Origin: Boswellia sacra
Taxonomy: Eukaryota > Streptophyta > Magnoliopsida > Sapindales > Burseraceae
DNA length: 64,000 bases
Assembly (NCBI GenBank): GCA_013180625.2
Contig: SNVD02013768.1
Coordinates: 23,046-87,045 of the forward strand
Direction: 5' to 3'
The translations under genes and the position numbers were made by a program. Positions 18,852-30,385 of the stretch are shown here, one piece after another; positions within the stretch are counted from its first letter, which is position 1; every line of letters starts with the position of its first letter. The notes below the pieces were generated by a model. The model saw only the letters and a program-made list of their open reading frames with translations. It was not told where the DNA came from and searched no databases.

Positions 18852-21697
18852 CTTGTCACTGGAAAGTGGCTTGGGAGCATCAACCTCATCTAAACACCTG
18901 GTATTGGACCAAGTATTGGTTACCAATTCTTTTTGTCCTTTCTGTCATATAGCAGATGTCTCCGCTTTGGAGCAAAAGTTTGTGAGCCGTGGAAGAATTC
19001 CTAGACTGATAGAGCGTAACTGAGCAAACTCAATAATCTTATCAATCTCTTTGATGTTGACATCATCTTCCCTTTCAGTAACAAAAATCTCTTCCATATT
19101 TTTGCATTCATTCACCTCAATCGTCTGAAGTTGTGGAAAGCATCTTGCCATAGAGAATGAGAAGATATTCTTCAATTTTGCACAACTTTTCACTTCAATG
19201 ATTCTTAAGTTGCTGAAAGACTCTATCGTGGGTTGACCATAACATACTCTTTCCAAGTTAATCAAATTGGAAAGGATCAACGACTCTAAGAGGGGAAAGA
19301 CAGGGAAGACTTCATGGGGTATGCTCTCCATTAAGTCAACAATGCATAGGAAGTGTGGATTATTTTTGACACTCAGATGTTTCAATTGCAAAAAACCTTC
19401 TCCATCCATTTCATAAAGAATATTCTTGAAGCCCTGCAATTGGTCTAAACATAACTGTTCGACGTTCTTGACACCTTGCAATTTCTCCAATTCAGTGTTC
19501 GAATCAAGCTTGAGTTTCAAAGTTCTTGAACTCTCATGCTCATCAAACCCAGGCCAACAGTCTCCTACTAATACTCTGTATCTTTCTAGCTTTAATCTGG
19601 AGAACAAGTCTTTTGGTAGAACATTTTCATTTTTAATATTTATTTCTAATGTGGTCAAGTGAGACAAATGCATCAACTCATCAAGGCTCGCATTACTCCT
19701 TTCAATATCGAGACCTTCAACCTCCCATTTAACAAAGCAATTAGCCATATGAAGTTCTTCTAATAGGAATAAACTTGATATGACATTAGGTGCAATAACT
19801 TTCAAGTTGAAACAATTCGTTAAATCTAAAAACCTCAGCCTTGTCAATTTACTAAATTCTAGTGGCAACTTCTCAATAGTAGAATGGTAAAAGCTGAGGA
19901 TTTCTAGTTTCTTCAGACTTCCAACAATAGATATGTCTTCTAAAACACATTGATCTAGACACAATGTTGGAAGATTTTCAAGAAGTTGAAGTGAAGAAGG
20001 CAGTAGGAGTATATGCATTCCAGTCAAGTCTAGAACTCTTGAGTTTTGTGATACATGTGAAAATTTTGTCTGGGATTTTAAGAAAATGATTCTCAGTGTA
20101 TATACAGAATAATTCAAGTTGAGGACAATCAAATGCTGCAGGAAGCTCATGAATATTTTCACTAACTAAAGAGATTGCAGTGCAATGTTTCAATGCATCA
20201 TTATCTGGCCAATCCCTTTGCCCAACATTAACCTCATTTGATAAGCTAAACACATGGAGGTCTCTAGACGCAATTGATACGGCAACGAGCAATATCATGC
20301 ATCAAAAATTCTTCGCTAGTGTAACCATCAAGCAACAAACAAGAACTTTTGAGTTTATGAACCAACGCATACACTCTATCTCGTGCTTCATCCATCGAAT
20401 TGATGCCTTGAAATAGACCCAAACCCATACCATATTTCAACAAATCTAGGATGTTAGAAATATTGGCGTAACTTATTAGCAAAAATGTTGACTTGAGTTC
20501 CTCACCTTCTAAATGATTGTAACTTACCTCTATAGATGAATAAGTCGTTGCCGGTATTTCTGCGAAGCTTTTCGGGGAAGGCCTTCTCAATTGTCGCAAG
20601 GCATCCTTCCATTCGTACATGGTCTTGTTTCTTAATGCTTTTGCTACTGTAACTATAGCAATCGGCAAACCTGCACATGCCTTGACTATTTCAATTGCCA
20701 CAGACTGCAAATCATGGTTTCTAATGTAATCACCTGCCATCTTTATAAACAAGCTTCAAGCTTCATTTTCATCTAAAACATCAATTAAAAAATTATTTTG
20801 AGAATCCATCTTATTCGATAACACATCTTGACTTCTTGCTGTCAATAATATTTTACTTTCCTTATGACCTTCTCCAAAGGGAATTCCTATGGTCTCCAAA
20901 TCAAGACTTGTCCAAATATTGTCTAGAATAACGAGGAGTTTCTTCTCCCTCCCCAAACGTTCGTATAGCCTCCTTGCTCTCCCAGATTCTGTCTCCTCAA
21001 AGAATTCCAAACCTAGCTTATCTGCAATTTCTCCTTGTATCTTTCTTAAGTCCGGTATCTGGGATACATTTGCAAAAACCACTTCATCAAAAAGCTTCTC
21101 TTTCTTGTCCAGTATAGCAACCTTTTTCACTAGCGTCGTTTTGCCAACGCCACCCATCCCATACACCCCAATCATGTTGACATCGGGATTACTTAATGTG
21201 CTCATTATGTCCTTCAAAGTGGATTCTCTAGATTGGAAGAACTCGTAAACTTTGTCAGATGTAAACCACATGTCTTCTGGAATGATACGGTAGGAAATTC
21301 TATGAAACTTCTCTTCTTCCCGAACTGCGACAACTGCCTTCACCTCCCTCTCTGCTTTCTTGCTAAGCTGGTAGCGAGTCTTCAAGTTAGGACATAACCC
21401 TTTGAAACATCGGTTATTTGCTTCACCTTCATCTTCAAGAAACTTCCCTGCCTCATCAATGATCTTGCTCACCTTAATCAGCCACTTATCAACACTCTCT
21501 TCAATCTCTTCCCCCTTCCTTTTAGCATCATCAATCTGATGCTGCACTCTCTCTCTTGCAGCGGTCAGCTTATTAAGTTGTTCATTGAGATTGTCGAAGT
21601 TGCTTTTGTAGTTGCACAAGTAACTAAATTGCCGTCCTACTGGAGCAACTAAGTACTCGGCAACTGTTGCAGCAACAGAAACAATAACTTCGACCAT
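18852..21697 (-). pseudogene. NLR gene B exon 1 (CC, NB-ARC, first LRRs)
   Basis: Encodes the coiled coil, NB-ARC and the first run of LRRs (blocks such as LKKLEILSFYHSTIEKLP and LRFLDLTNCFNLKVI). It ends at donor GTAATT after codons for ...LSSDK. Its observed length of 2,846 nt equals 2,850 after undoing a 5-base loss near 20285 (after MHDIAR) and a one-base gain near 20040 (before VLDLTGM). Two further in-frame TGA codons (20756 and 18945) stop translation. The NB-ARC part alone (21697-20759) would give a truncated CC-NB protein of 313 residues. Confidence 0.88.
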
Positions 21698-22790
21698 TTT
21701 CAACTCTTTATCTTCCCTCCTGGCCTCTCGTTTCAAGTATTGAAAAATAGTAAGTGGAAAGAAATAATTGAGAATAAAACAGAGACAATAAGCGGTCAAC
21801 AGTTAAAATATGGGAAAAATTAAAATCTGAAAAAAAATATTGCAAATAAGCGGTCAACACATGTCAACCCTTTAAGAAATTGTGTAAATATGTTTTTTAA
21901 AAAACTATAAATTCTTTAAAAAATAAATCATTAACACATAATTTTAAATAAATCTATAAAATTTCTAAAGACTTAATCAGTACTCTTAAGAACACAAATT
22001 AAGAATATCTTTCTTTTTATCAAATTGACTCTTTCTCTTCTAATATGGTTAGGGGGGCGCCATCGTAGAAATCAACAAGTGCGTGCCAAACTGCCAATGC
22101 CACGTCGTTTCACCCAACATTATGAAGAGAATTAAGCAGTGTGAATGTTATAGTGCCTGTGCCTCTGCTTGTCCGACAACTTGGCAACGGGCAAGTATTC
22201 TTGGAACCTGTGACCGCCATAGCAAGGACGTAACTAAATAAAGGGTTTTGTTTTTATTTTCATGATTTTTATACTGTATAATTTTTAATATATTTTATAT
22301 TTAATATTAAATATACATCATTTTTTTATTTAATATTAACATGTATTCTTAAATCCGTGTCCAGTGTAACGAGAAAAAAGTGAGGACGTGACACTAAAAA
22401 AATTAATATAAAATTCGTTCATTTTAGACGAACGGTCATAGATAGACGGGATCCCTTATGTCCATTAATTATCCAACAATTGATCTTTCATGATAAGAAG
22501 GGCGCCATCTGATGAAAATTAATTCATCAATTGATCTGAATCTTTGAAAATAAATTTGTATACACATGAAAGATTATTGATGGGTCTGAGATATGAAATT
22601 ATTTTGTTTATATGATACTACGATGATATTTTAAACACTTTGATATAAATACAGTAATATTATCTAATAAATTATACTATGTTATTATATGTGATTATGT
22701 GATAATAATAATTTATATCATTTATCATAACAAAATATGAGAGTGTTTCCATTGTATCATGTATATTTCAAACATTTACACATTAATTCA
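21698..22790. other. 5' flank of NLR gene B with NLR-flanking repeat
   Basis: No gene. The 5' leader of gene B and a copy of the local repeat (about 22150-22600, with CTGTGACCGCCATAGCAAGG and later GATGGGTCTGAGATATGAAA) lie here. The same repeat family recurs near other NLR remnants, so it likely marks the original promoter region. 22600-22790 is AT-rich without recognisable content. Confidence 0.5.
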
Positions 22791-23942
22791 TGTCCACTTG
22801 TGATGTAGGGCGATGCAACCAATCCTACCAAAAGCTATAGCTGATAGTAAGGGCGCAATCCTCTCCCTATATCCTACCGGGACCCGGCCCAGGAATCCAC
22901 CTCATGTACTATCCGTTTGGGCCTTACTTCCAGAATCCCTTATGGCATAAACCTACCCTCAAGCTTAAACGATGCTCCTGCATCAACTTGACAAGTAATG
23001 CAAAACTAAAATTAGGATTCATGATATATATTGTTCTTTTAGATATATCATTAACGGTAGATTAGTCCTTTTAGTAATCTTTTAGAGAAAAAAAACTTCT
23101 TCATTAATTTTTTTTCCCAAAACAATAGTTTATTGGAAGAACAGACATTATTTATACATCTTGGCCGACCGTCTTTGTTCAAATACCAAATCCTTGATGG
23201 TGTTCGTCATCTCCATCTAGATGCCAATTTCTTCCATTGGCTTAGTAGTTTGTGGGTTTTCTTTTGGTTTGATTGGCATCCAATTCAAGAAACTAATTTA
23301 TTCAAGAGAGACAAAGCCCCTTTATAACCTAATACCTTCTCTCCTTGTATTAATGCATGATAATGATTTAATATGTCCATAATTAAAAGTATTATTTAAT
23401 CCAATTTTCTTTTGAATACATCTGTATTTATTAAATTTTTAAAAAGTAATTAAAGGGTTGTCGGCTTTTCTTGTTCAAAATAATTATTTAAAATTATTTT
23501 CATTATAAAAAACGTGTTTGATATATCATCTAAGCACGAAGGGCTGGTTGTTTTTTGGTAAATTCAAGTTTAACATATTCTCATATTCCATATTTTTAGG
23601 GGTTTTTTTTAATTGACTTAAAGACTTATTCTAAAAAAATTTCATCTTAATGAAATCTAAATACAAATGTCCAAATGATTTATATCATCCCTAATTCTAA
23701 AAAATATCCTTATATGATTCATTTATTACATATTGATGTGGCTTTTATAAAATAATACATATTTAAATAAATACATATATATTTTATGATATAAATTATA
23801 ATTTTAATAATTTAGAAAAAATAATAAAATATTTTAAATTTTAAATATATAAATACATCAATATTAATATTTTTTTCAAAATATTAATTTACAAATATTT
23901 TTAATATTGTAAAAAACAGAAGTGAAAGCAGCGTCAAACAAT
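22791..23942. other. Intergenic sequence, nothing recognised
   Basis: A GC-richer tract at about 22805-22995 (containing CTACCGGGACCCGGCCCAGG) stands out from AT-rich surroundings but matches no gene I know. A 64-codon frame at 23133-23327 has no recognised family. The remainder (23330-23942) is AT-rich. Confidence 0.4.
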
Positions 23943-23947
23943 AAAGA

Positions 23948-24408
23948 TGTGAAGTGTGAATGTGAGGTGTGAAGGCATTTTTTTCTTTCACACAATCCCA
24001 TATTGGTGGGAAACAATAAGTTAATGGGAAGGCTAGGCTATATAATAAAGCCTCCTCCTTTCCTTAGATTTGTCCCAAACTTATGTATTAAGCTTTTCTC
24101 TTCTTTCTCCCTTATTATCTCCTCCATTCTAATTGTGAGAGAGATTGTGATATTTTTCTTCATAGTAAAATATTTTCGGTCTTGTCCTGTGGATGTTTCC
24201 CTCAAATTGAGGGTTTTACCACGTTAAATATTTGTGCATTTATTTTCTTTATTGCCTTTAATTTAGTTACTGTGGTAAGGCTGAGCCGCCTAAGTTGTCT
24301 ATTTTATTTATTATGGAAGGCAGTGCTACCCAAATTGTTATTTCTAACATAACAATTTGTTTTTTGTCTTATATTTGAGCTGTAGTTGGAGTGTTCAATC
24401 TCCTAACA
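23948..24408 (+). repeat. 5' LTR of copia element 2
   Basis: 461 bp starting TGTGAAGTGTGAATG and ending CTCCTAACA. It contains a TATA-like stretch (GGCTATATAATAAAGCC, about 24034). Confidence 0.93.
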
Positions 24409-24675
24409 GTGGTATCAAAGCAAGGTTGCGAAGGCAGAGCCAAGGGTTAGGACAGTGAGTGGTTACTTGTGTGGTTATATACATGTCTAGGAAAAATTTG
24501 TCAAAAAGACAATAAGAGTCTAAGGAGATTGGGTTTTAAATGGGACTATTTGTGACCCCTCTAGTGTTTCCTGGAAGCTTTCCTGGTGTATATTAAATCA
24601 TGCCGTCACTTATTACTATTCTTGGTTACTGTTTAGCAGTGATGTACCTATACAGTACTGTTTATTGCAAAACAA

Positions 24676-27600
24676 ATGGTAGCCAAATTTAAGATAGAGA
24701 AGTTCGATGGAAACAACTTTGGGTTATGGAAAACAAAAAAAGACCATCTTGAGAAAAGAAAATTGCCTTGAAGCAATTGATGGAAGACTGGAAAATATGC
24801 AAGATGAAAAGAAATGGAAAAAGATAGATGGTGATGCGGTGGCAAGTCTACATCTAGCAGTTGCAGATGAAGTGCTATTAAGTATTCAAGAATTGAACTC
24901 TACAAAGGAGATTTGGGATACGTTGACAAGCTTGTATGAAGCCAAATCTCTACACAACAAAATTTTCTTGAAAAGGAAGCTGTACACTCTTTGTATGTCA
25001 GAAACCACTCCAGTGACTGAACATATCAACACGTTGAAGACGTTATTCTCTCAACCATGGAGCATAACATAGAAGAGAAAGAACGTGCTGAGCTTCTACT
25101 TTAGAGTCTATCGGATTCATATGATAATCTCATCCTCAACTTGGCAAATGGTTCGATGAAGTCATCTCTAGTCTTTAATGATGTTGTAGTTGCTGTCTTA
25201 GAAGAAGAAATCAGACGTAAAAACAAAGAAGATAGAATAATAACTTCTCAACAAGCAGAGGCTTTATCGGCCAACAGAGGGAGATCAAAGGAATGTGGTT
25301 CTAGTGGGAGTCACAATCAGAATAGAGAAAAGTCTAAAGGAATAAAGTTTGTTAAATGCTACCATTGTGGAAAGCAAGGGCACGTGAAAAAAAAGTGTTG
25401 GCATCTTAAGAAGAATGGAGAGGGAAACAGCAAAGGAAAAGAATCTAAGTCGTCAAGATCTCAGGGTTGTGCAGCAAGTACTTCAGGGAATGGTGAAATC
25501 TTGTGCAGCAAGGCAACAACAGTTGTGGAAGACAGAAAAAGGTTTGCTGATATTTGGTTAATTGATTCAGCAGCAACATGGCATATGACTTCTATAAGAG
25601 ATTGGTTCTATCAATATAAGCTTATCTAAGAAGGGTCTATGTACATGGGTGATGATCATGCCTTAAAAATTGCTGGTATTAGAACCGTCAAAGTAAAAAT
25701 GTTTGATAGTACGATTCGCACTATCCAAGATGTACGACATGTGATTGGCTTGAAGAAAAATTTGCTATTGATGGGACAGTGGATGACCTCAGATATGAGT
25801 TCCATACGAAAAATGGGATCATGAAGGTTGTCAGAGGTGCGCTTGTGGTGATGAAGGCAGAAAAGATTGCTGCTAACCTATACATGCTCCATGGAGAAAC
25901 TATTCAGGAGGCAGAAACAACTATTGCTAGTTCTGGAGAAGAATTGTCTATGATATGGCATCAAAGACTTGGCCATATATCCAAAAAGGGTTTGAAGATT
26001 CTCTCTGATCGAAAACTGCTTCCTGGAATTAAAACTATAAGTTTACCATTCTGTGAGCATTGTGTTATTAGCAAGCAGAGTAGACTGAGTTTTAGCAGAT
26101 CTATTGCTAGGAGTAAAAACATTCTAGACTTGATTCATTCTGATGTTTGGGAATCACCGGTTACGTCCCTAGGAGGAGCAAACTACTTTGCATTGTTTGT
26201 GGATGATTGTTCTAGGAGATGTTGGGTATATGTCATTAAGAAAAAGTTAGATATATTTCCTATATTTAAAGCCTTCAAAAAACAAGTGGAACTTGAATCC
26301 GGGAAAAGGATCAAGTGTTTGAGGACAGATAATGGGAGAGAATTCTACAACAAGGAGTTTGACGCATCTTGCAGTCAAGAAGGTATAAAATGGCAGAAGA
26401 CTGTTGCTTACACACCACAACAAAATGGAGTGGCAGAGCGGATCAATATAACTCTCGCTGAAAGAATGAGAGCATTACTAAGGACTACGGGTCTACCCAA
26501 TACATTTTGGGCAGAAGCAGCCACTATAGCCTGTTACTTGATAAATAGGTCTCCATCAACAATAATTGAGATGAAGACACCTATGGAGATGTGGACTGGT
26601 AAGCCAACTGATTATTCCTCCCTTCATATTTTTGGATATCCTGCTTAAGTGATGTATCATGACCAAGAAAGAATGAAAGTGGATCCAAAATCTAGGAAAT
26701 GTATCTTCTTGGGATATACTGATGGAGTAAAGGGGTATCGCCTATGGAATCCTACTGTCCATAAGGTTATCATCAGCACGGATGTTGTCTTTGTAGAAGA
26801 CATGTTTAAATGTGAAGAAATAGATAGCACAAAGAAAAATATTGAGACTGTATCAGTACAGGAAGAAACAGTTTCTTCTGAAGCAATACCAGAACATGAT
26901 GATCAAGAACCAGTCGAGTCTGAAGCACCTAAAGTCCGTCTATCAACTCGAGTAAGAAGGGAACCTTCTTGCCACTCAGAGTATGTGATGGCGAGCAATG
27001 TTGCATACTGTCTTCTAACAGAAGATGGGGAGCCTTCAACCTTCTATGAGGCTATAAAAAGCTCTGATACATCTCTATGGATGACAACAATGCATGAAGA
27101 GATGGAAGCTTTAGACAAAAACAAGACATGGGAACTTGTGCCACTACCACATCGAAGAAAAGCCATCAGAAACAAATGGGTCTACAAGATCAAACGTGAT
27201 GGGAATGATCAAGTGGAGCGGTATCGTGCTAAACTGATGGTCAAAGGATATGCTCAGAAAGAAGGAGTTGATTTCAATGAGATATTCTCTCTTGTGGTAC
27301 AACTTACAACAATTCAAGCAGTCTTGACTATGTGTGTGCTAGATTTGACTTACACTTAGAGCAGTTTGATGTAAAAACTACGTTTCTTCATGGAGAACTT
27401 AAAGACGAAATTTATATGCTCCAACCGGAAGGTTTTATTAACGAAGAAAAAGAGAACTTGATTTGTAGGTTGACCAAATCTCTGTACCGCTTAAAACAGG
27501 CGCCAAAGTATTGGTACAAGAGATTTGATTCATTCATCATCAGCCTTGGGTACAACAGACTCAGTTCAGATCATTGTACGTATTACAAGAGGTTTAAGGA

Positions 27601-28586
27601 AGACTTTGTCATTTTGCTATTGTACGTGGACGATATGTTTGTAGCAGGCCCTAACAAAGATCAGGTCCAAGAATTAAAGGCACAATTGGCTAGGGGATTT
27701 GAAATGAAGGATTTAGGACCGACAAACAAGATTCTAGGGATGTAAATTCACCGAGATAGAAAAATAGGAAGATTTGGCTATTTCAAAAGAACTACTTAAA
27801 GAAAATCTTGCACCGCTTCAGCATGCAAGATTGTAGGCCGATTTCTACCCCACTTCCTATTAATCATAAATTATCCTCAAGTATGAGTCCTAGCAATAAA
27901 GCGGAAAGGATGGAAATGTCTCAAGTATCGTATGCATCAGTAGTAGGGAGCCTAATGTATGCTATGATTTGTACAAGACCAGACATTGCACAAGCAGTGG
28001 GAGCGGTCACTAGATTCATGGCTAATCTAGGGAGAGAGCATTGGAATTCTGTTAAGAGGATCCTTAGATACATCAAAGGGACCTCTGATGCTGTATATGC
28101 TATGGAGGATCAAAGTTCATTGTCAAGGGCTATGTTGATTCGGATTTTGCAGGAGATATTGATAGAAGGAAGTCCACTACAGGCTATGTGTTTACACTTG
28201 CAGGAGGTGCTGTGAGCTGGGTATCCAAACTACAAACTGTTGTGGCTCTATCTACAACAGAAGCAGAGTATATGGCAGCTACACAAGCTTGCAAGGAAGC
28301 TATTTGGATCAAAAGGTTATTGGAGGAACTCGGGCATAAACAAGAGAAGATTTCTTTATTTTGTGACAATCAGAGTGCCTTGAATATCGCAAGGAATCCA
28401 ACCTTTCATTCAAGAACGAAGCACATAGGAGTTCAATATCATTATGTACGAGAAGTAGTGGAAGATGGAATACTGGATATGCAGAAAATCCACACGAAGA
28501 ACAACGTAGCAGATGCATTGACCAAACCAATCAATGCTGATAAGTTCATCTGGTGTAGGACTTCTTGTGGCCTGTTAGAGACGTGA
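24676..28586 (+). pseudogene. copia 2 gag-pol pseudogene
   Basis: Gag starts at 24676 (MVAKFKIEKFDGNNFGLW) and shifts frame in an A-rich run near 24735. A zinc knuckle CYHCGKQGHVKKKC is at about 25357-25398, and a protease motif IDSAATWHM at about 25562. Integrase runs about 25940-26640 with TDNGREF and QNGVAER motifs. RT has YVDDMFVAG at about 27625, and RNase H has STTEAEY at about 28254. Breaks include stops at 25072, 25102, 25627, 26646, 27357 and 27743 and frameshifts near 25780, 27340 and 28190. Relative to copia 1 the order is the same but the sequences are clearly a different family. Not functional. Confidence 0.93.
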
Positions 28587-28638
28587 GTAGCATGTATAGA
28601 GACAAGACTGAAAGGAAAAATGCCTTCAAGTGGGAGAA

Positions 28639-29098
28639 TGTGAAGTGTGAATGTGAGGTGTGAAGGCATTTTGCCTTTCACACAATCCCATATTGGTGGG
28701 AAACAATAAGTCAAGGGGGAGGCTAGGCTATATAATAAAGCCTCCTTCTTACCTTAGATTTGTCCCAAACTTATGTATTAAGCTTTTCTCTTCTTTCTCC
28801 CTTATTATCTCCTCCATTCTAATTGTGAGAGAGATTGTGATATTTTTCTTCATAGTAAAATATTTTCGGTCTTGTCCCGTGGATGTTTCTCTCAAATTGA
28901 GGGTTTTACCACGTTAAATATTTGTGCCTTTATTTTCTTTATTGCCTTTAATTTATTTACTATGGTAAGGCTGAGCCGTCCAAGTTGTCTATTTTATTTA
29001 TTGTGGAAGGCAGTGCTATCCAAATTGTTATTTCTAACATAACAATTTGTTTCTTGTCTTATATTTGAGCTGCGGTGAGAGTGTTCAATCTCCTAAGA
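28639..29098 (+). repeat. 3' LTR of copia element 2
   Basis: 460 bp, same start as the 5' LTR and ending CTCCTAAGA. It begins immediately after the polypurine tract. The 85-codon frame at 28660-28917 lies within it and has a twin in the 5' LTR (24003-24227), so it is LTR sequence and not a gene. Confidence 0.93.
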
Positions 29099-29103
29099 AA
29101 AGA

Positions 29104-30380
29104 TATACGTATTAAAATATTAATTTAAGATATTCTAATTCAAATATTGAAATTAAAAATATATATTATTGAGATTTATAAATCCAGATCTATCCAAATT
29201 TCAATTTAATTTAGATTCGTTCAGATTTAAGATACAAAAATAAATGTCCTTGGTATTAATAACTGGGAAAACCAAAAGTAAACAGAACCATAAATAATAA
29301 TTTAAACTTGGCATGGACACAAAAATATTTGAAGAATCCAACAATCAAACAATGTTTATGTGCAAATATTCGAAGAATATATGATCTCTTTACATAATGT
29401 TCTTAATTCTACGCTACAAAATATTCAGTGAACATGAATAAATTGATTCCATGCTTTTTTAATTTAATCAAGACTTATATTTTATCACCACCTGTTGATG
29501 CGTGAAATATGCGCAACCAAAGCAAGAGATGTGTCTAAAATTGAACGCATAACCTAGGACCTAAGTGACGCTAGAATGCCCTCGAAGTAGTTGATAACTC
29601 AAATGCAAAAATCAATTCTTAAACTCCTCTAATCCACAATTAAAACGATTAATAACCCAAAGAAAATAACTGAGTCGATCACTAAACCATAGAGCTGGGA
29701 GCCGAATAACCCGATAGCAACTGATATTTGGCTTAGCTGCTTGGCACTTGAGGTAGGTGACTTTCCTCGGGTGACAGCGAATAGATTTTCGTTTAACACT
29801 CCATTTTGTCTCACTATATTCAATTAATTAATATTTTTGTACGCTTTTCAACTTTGTCTCACTATAACAATTTCATTACGTGCGGTATATTGATAGTGAA
29901 TATTTTTATAAGTATATGAGGTGAAATTAAGGTGATTAATTTTTGCTGCTTGCATATATGAGATTGTATTATTGTATTAGTATTCAAAAACTTTTTAAAT
30001 TAATAAATAGTCAAAAATTTTTGCAAATCTATTTTCAAATCTATTATACATTATTTGGTTGAAGAAAAATAATTTAATATTCATCCAAAATAAAGTATAA
30101 TTTAAATATTTTATTGACATGGGATATATCAATAACTCTTTGATATATTAAATTATTTTCAAAGAAAGACAAAAGACAGATTTGGTACCTTAATTTTAAT
30201 TTTAATACAATATGAACAACTTCCGGCATACATGATACAACACAATCAAATTCATAGAAATTACAAAATGAAGTATATATAATCCTCATGTGGTAGACCG
30301 CAGGTCCATGGCAGTATGGCACAAACGCAAAAAAACTATCAAGGAAAAGAATCTTGGACCTGGAAAGAATCTTGACAACA
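29104..30380. other. AT-rich intergenic sequence
   Basis: No gene recognised. The minus-strand frames at 29629-29823 and 30074-30391 have no known family or supporting context. Confidence 0.5.
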
Positions 30381-30385
30381 ACAAA

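Larger units (their letters stand above)
11361..21697 (-). pseudogene. NLR gene B: CC-NB-ARC-LRR disease-resistance pseudogene
   Basis: Family role: cytosolic immune receptor that senses pathogen effectors, with ADP/ATP switching in NB-ARC. Four exons are recognisable: 21697-18852, 18680-18207, 12461-12011 and 11426-11361 (stop TAA). The start at 21697 is chosen because MVEVIVSVAATVAEY aligns with gene C's N-terminus; an upstream ATG at 21799 only adds a non-family extension. Coiled coil about residues 25-130, P-loop GMGGVGKTT 180-188, kinase-2 LVILDNIW 255-262, then GLPIA and an intact MHD. Lesions: TGG-to-TGA at 20756-20758, frameshifts near 20285 and 20040, TGA at 18945-18947, a damaged exon-3 splice acceptor, an internal exon-3 deletion, and a copia insertion beside exon 3. 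After correction, exon 1 would be 950 codons ending in phase 0, which supports the model. Confidence 0.9.
23948..29098 (+). mobile_element. Decayed Ty1/copia LTR retrotransposon 2
   Basis: Complete but degenerate element of 5,151 bp. LTRs are 23948-24408 and 28639-29098 with a perfect 5-bp target duplication AAAGA (23943-23947 and 29099-29103). Primer-binding site TGGTATCAAAGC follows at 24410-24421, and polypurine tract AAGTGGGAGAA at about 28628-28638. The LTRs differ at several percent by eye and the last LTR base pair is CA in one and GA in the other, so it is older than copia 1. Gag-pol is broken by several stops and frameshifts. Confidence 0.95.
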
